Shown here: positions 33,046 through 35,051 of the stretch, piece after piece
Position numbering within the stretch: the first letter of the stretch is position 1
Layout of the letters: every line of letters starts with the position of its first letter
Assembly (NCBI RefSeq): GCF_004341035.1
Contig: NZ_SLXK01000044.1
Span: 1-35,051, forward strand
Direction: 5' to 3'
Source: Scopulibacillus darangshiensis
Lineage (GTDB): Bacteria; Bacillota; Bacilli; Bacillales; Sporolactobacillaceae
Length of the DNA stretch: 35,051 nt
Position numbers and translations under genes: made by a program
The notes under the pieces: model-generated
Databases searched by the model: none
Told to the model about the DNA's origin: nothing
What the model saw: the letters and a program-made list of their open reading frames with translations, nothing else

Positions 33046-34605
33046 ATGAACAGTACTGAAACACGTCATCCAAAAGATATTAAAGACGTTCTACTAAAAA
33101 GCCATTCTGTATCAATGAATGATTTCATTGCAGTTGCAAGATATGGAGCAAAGGTTTCTTTCTCACAAGACTATTGTGATCGGGTCAACCATTCAAGGCA
33201 TTTAGTAGAGAAATGTCTTGAGGAAAACCGATTAATATATGGCATAACGACCGGATTTGGTGATAATGTCACCCAAGTTATATCACCAAAGGATGCTGAA
33301 AGGCTCCAAAGAAACATTGTCCGCTCCCATGCCGTCTCTGTGGGTGACTCGTTGGAAAAAGAGGTGGTGCGAGCCACGCAGCTCATGATGCTGATCAGTC
33401 TTGGTCAAGGCTACTCGGGCGTTAGACTTGATGTATTACAACTTATAGCATCCCTTTTAAACCATGATGTGATGCCGTTTGTGCCTGGCGATGGTTCAGT
33501 TGGTTATCTGGGGCCTGAAGCCCATATGGCTCTAGTATTAATGGGTGAAGGCCTTGTGTTGGATCAGGGTGAATTGATTCCGGGAAAAGAAGCCTTAAAG
33601 AAGGCGGGATTAGAGCCTGTAACATTAGGCTGCAAAGAGGGTTTGGCTCTGACAAGCGGAACGACTTCGGTTATGGCCCATGCCCTATTAGCATTGTATA
33701 ACGGCATCCAATCGGCAAAAACGGCGGATATTGCCGGTGCTATGTCACTAGAGGCTTTAAAAGGAACACTGAAGGCCTTTGATCCTCGTTATCATTCTGT
33801 AAAAAGACATAAGGAACAGGCGGGGACGGCAGAAAATATCTTAAGAATTCTAGATGGAAGCGACATCACGGAAAAATATAAAGACTTCAGGTTGCAGGAT
33901 GCCCATAGCTTGCGCTGTATCCCGCAAATGCATGGCGCCGCAAAAAAGGCGCTTAAGGACGCTTTGGATACAATTATGGATGAAATGGGGTCAACCGGCG
34001 ACAATCCTATTATTTATCCGGAAGGTGATGACGGAATCGGTCTAATGGGCGGCAACTTTGACGGGTCATATGTAGGGATTTATTCGGATGCGATGTGTAT
34101 TGCGATGGCTAATCTCGCAAAGATATCCGAACGGAGAGGCGACCGGTTGGTTAACCAGCACTTCAGCGGCCTCCCTAACTTTTTAACAGCAAATCCAGGG
34201 TTAAATAACGGATACATGATCCCTCAATATACAGCAGCTGGACTATTAGGAGAAATAAAAGTGCTGTCACACCCGGCAACAGTTGACAGTGTATCGACAA
34301 GCGCGGGTCAAGAGGATCCTGTTACCTTTGCCTATCTTGCTTCGAAAAAAGCCTATACCATTTCGAAAAAACTTGAGTACATCCTAGCGATTGAGCTCAT
34401 GGCGGCAGCCCAAGCCCTAGACTTTCACGGTACACTCCAACCGTCGCTGGCGTCCAAAGCGGCGTACAACCTCATTCGGAGCAGGGTCCCGATAGTAGAA
34501 GAAGATCGATATTTCTATCCTGATATCGAAAGCATTAAAGAACAAATACACGAAGGCGACATCCTGCGAGCAGTGGAAAACGTTGTTGGTGAGCTTCAGT
34601 TTTGA
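33046..34605 (+). CDS. HAL/PAL-family lyase lacking the MIO motif; candidate ergothionase
   Basis: 519 aa. It has the aromatic amino acid lyase landmarks: Y65-GITTGFG, KEGLALTSGTT (197-207), QDAHSLRCIPQMHG (284-297), GDNPIIYPE (318-326), GGNFDG (335-340), ISERR (360-364), LPNFLTANPGLNNGYM and STSAGQEDP (417-425). Where histidases have GSxGASGDLAPLxH, this protein has GSVGYLGPEAH (150-160). Three residues are missing, including the Ala-Ser-Gly that cyclises to the MIO electrophile. It therefore cannot work as a normal ammonia lyase. Ergothionase, which eliminates trimethylamine from ergothioneine, is a HAL relative described as working by acid/base catalysis without MIO, and fits best. It is 15 bases downstream of an MFS carrier, with another gene beginning beyond the repeat array. 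The superfamily call is secure; ergothionase is a strong inference only. Confidence 0.85.
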   Translation: MNSTETRHPKDIKDVLLKSHSVSMNDFIAVARYGAKVSFSQDYCDRVNHSRHLVEKCLEENRLIYGITTGFGDNVTQVISPKDAERLQRNIVRSHAVSVGDSLEKEVVRATQLMMLISLGQGYSGVRLDVLQLIASLLNHDVMPFVPGDGSVGYLGPEAHMALVLMGEGLVLDQGELIPGKEALKKAGLEPVTLGCKEGLALTSGTTSVMAHALLALYNGIQSAKTADIAGAMSLEALKGTLKAFDPRYHSVKRHKEQAGTAENILRILDGSDITEKYKDFRLQDAHSLRCIPQMHGAAKKALKDALDTIMDEMGSTGDNPIIYPEGDDGIGLMGGNFDGSYVGIYSDAMCIAMANLAKISERRGDRLVNQHFSGLPNFLTANPGLNNGYMIPQYTAAGLLGEIKVLSHPATVDSVSTSAGQEDPVTFAYLASKKAYTISKKLEYILAIELMAAAQALDFHGTLQPSLASKAAYNLIRSRVPIVEEDRYFYPDIESIKEQIHEGDILRAVENVVGELQF

Positions 34606-34667
34606 TATTAAAAAATGTCTATGTAGAAAGAGGGCCTACCAATAACGGAGTATCGATAGATCCCTTG

Positions 34668-34957
34668 TCCAAGACGCAATGTCTCGCGGAATCGACGCAG
34701 ATATCCGCGATGAAGACGCAGTCGGCGCTCATAAGGACGCAGTTACCCGGTCCAAGACGCAATGTCTCGCGGAATCGACGCAGATATCCCCGATGAAGAC
34801 GCAGTCGGCGCTCATAAGGACGCAGTTACCCGGTCCAAGACGCAATGTCTCGCGGAATCGACGCAGAAAACCGCGATGAAGACGCAGTCGGCGCTCATAA
34901 GGACGCAGTTACCCGGTCCAAGACGCAATGTCTCGCGGAATCGACGCAGATATCCCC
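34668..34957. repeat. 83-bp tandem repeat (three full copies plus about half) with an inner 21-base period
   Basis: Units begin with TCCAAGACGCAATGTC at 34668, 34751, 34834 and 34917; the last is partial, ending near 34957. Inside each unit GACGCA recurs at spacings of 21, 21, 21 and 20 bases (for example 34673, 34694, 34715, 34736, 34756). Copies are nearly identical; differences cluster in the second sub-unit (GATATCCGCG, GATATCCCCG, GAAAACCGCG). Open frames across it are artefacts: 83 is not divisible by 3 and no frame has a conserved protein. It fills most of the 430-base gap after the lyase gene. Confidence 0.95.
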
Positions 34958-35038
34958 TGTTATTGTACCTATATAGTAGACAGTTTTAGAAAACCGCACT
35001 CTGGATATAAATGTGTATAAAAATAGAACGGAGGCGGA

Positions 35039-35051
35039 TTGAAATTGGATA
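35039..35051 (+). CDS. Start of a further gene, cut by the window edge
   Basis: GGAGGCGGA (35030-35038) is followed by TTG at 35039 (Leu/Met-Lys-Leu-Asp) and a second in-frame TTG at 35045. Only four codons are visible, so the product cannot be identified. If the lyase is an ergothionase, a urocanase-like thiourocanate hydratase would be expected next. Confidence 0.4.

Noticed and set aside
33046-34605. Standard histidine ammonia-lyase (hutH) annotation
   Set aside because: The MIO-forming Ala-Ser-Gly is deleted, and no hutU, hutI or hutG is seen in the window.
34668-34957. CRISPR array
   Set aside because: The repeat is continuous with no unique spacers, the unit is 83 bp, and no cas genes are present.
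34602-34989. Three overlapping plus-strand reading frames of 64-75 codons with Arg-rich repeats
   Set aside because: They are readings of the 83-bp tandem repeat in different frames. The unit length is not a multiple of three, and none has a ribosome site or recognisable protein.

Overview
The window looks like chromosomal DNA of an endospore-forming, soil-type member of the Bacillales. The reasons are a complete gerA-gerB-gerC germination operon, strong Shine-Dalgarno sequences with frequent GTG/TTG starts, a B. subtilis-like uxu/uxa/kdg hexuronate cluster with a CcpA (cre) site, a Fur box, a CBO0543-family protein and moderate GC. The species cannot be named from the sequence. No rRNA, tRNA, insertion sequence, CRISPR array or prophage was seen.

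Layout. (1) 109-1191: a Rieske oxygenase of the carnitine/choline/betaine monooxygenase type. (2) 1373-13530: a hexuronate/aldonate catabolic region in two blocks. Block A is uxaA, an L-galactonate/L-gulonate-type dehydrogenase and uxaB, divergent from an AraC-type regulator. Block B is kdgK, a Zn-dehydrogenase, kdgA, uxuA, uxuB and a LacI-family exuR, followed by a separately controlled exuT. Together they take tagaturonate and fructuronate to altronate and mannonate, then KDG, KDPG, and pyruvate plus glyceraldehyde-3-phosphate. The kdgK promoter carries a cre site in its spacer and two tandem LacI-type operators; a third copy lies in front of exuT. (3) 13787-17777: an orphan formylglycine-generating enzyme, a small membrane protein, a Fur-controlled FTR1 iron permease and a metallo-beta-lactamase-fold hydrolase. 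(4) 17918-24436: a compact operon of GntR regulator, TRAP fused permease, TAXI binding lipoprotein, crotonase, and SucC- and SucD-like CoA ligase. It looks like a self-contained uptake, CoA-activation and conversion route for an unidentified organic acid. (5) 24643-25551: an AEC-family carrier. (6) 25728-29170: gerA-gerB-gerC, divergent from a CBO0543-family gene with no standard start codon. (7) 30102-31250: a monomeric sarcosine oxidase-type flavoenzyme, divergent from an MFS carrier (31651-33030) and a histidine ammonia-lyase homologue (33046-34605). (8) 34668-34957: an 83-bp tandem repeat, then the first bases of a further gene at the right edge.

The most interesting item is the ammonia-lyase homologue at 33046-34605. 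It has the HAL/PAL fold signatures, but the Ala-Ser-Gly that forms the MIO electrophile is deleted. That fits an ergothionase (release of trimethylamine from ergothioneine) better than a histidase, and would make the linked MFS protein a candidate ergothioneine importer. The second is the TRAP-crotonase-SucCD operon, whose substrate is not evident. The third is the presence of two intergenic arrays built on a roughly 20-bp period with a recurrent GACGCA (or TGCGTC) core.
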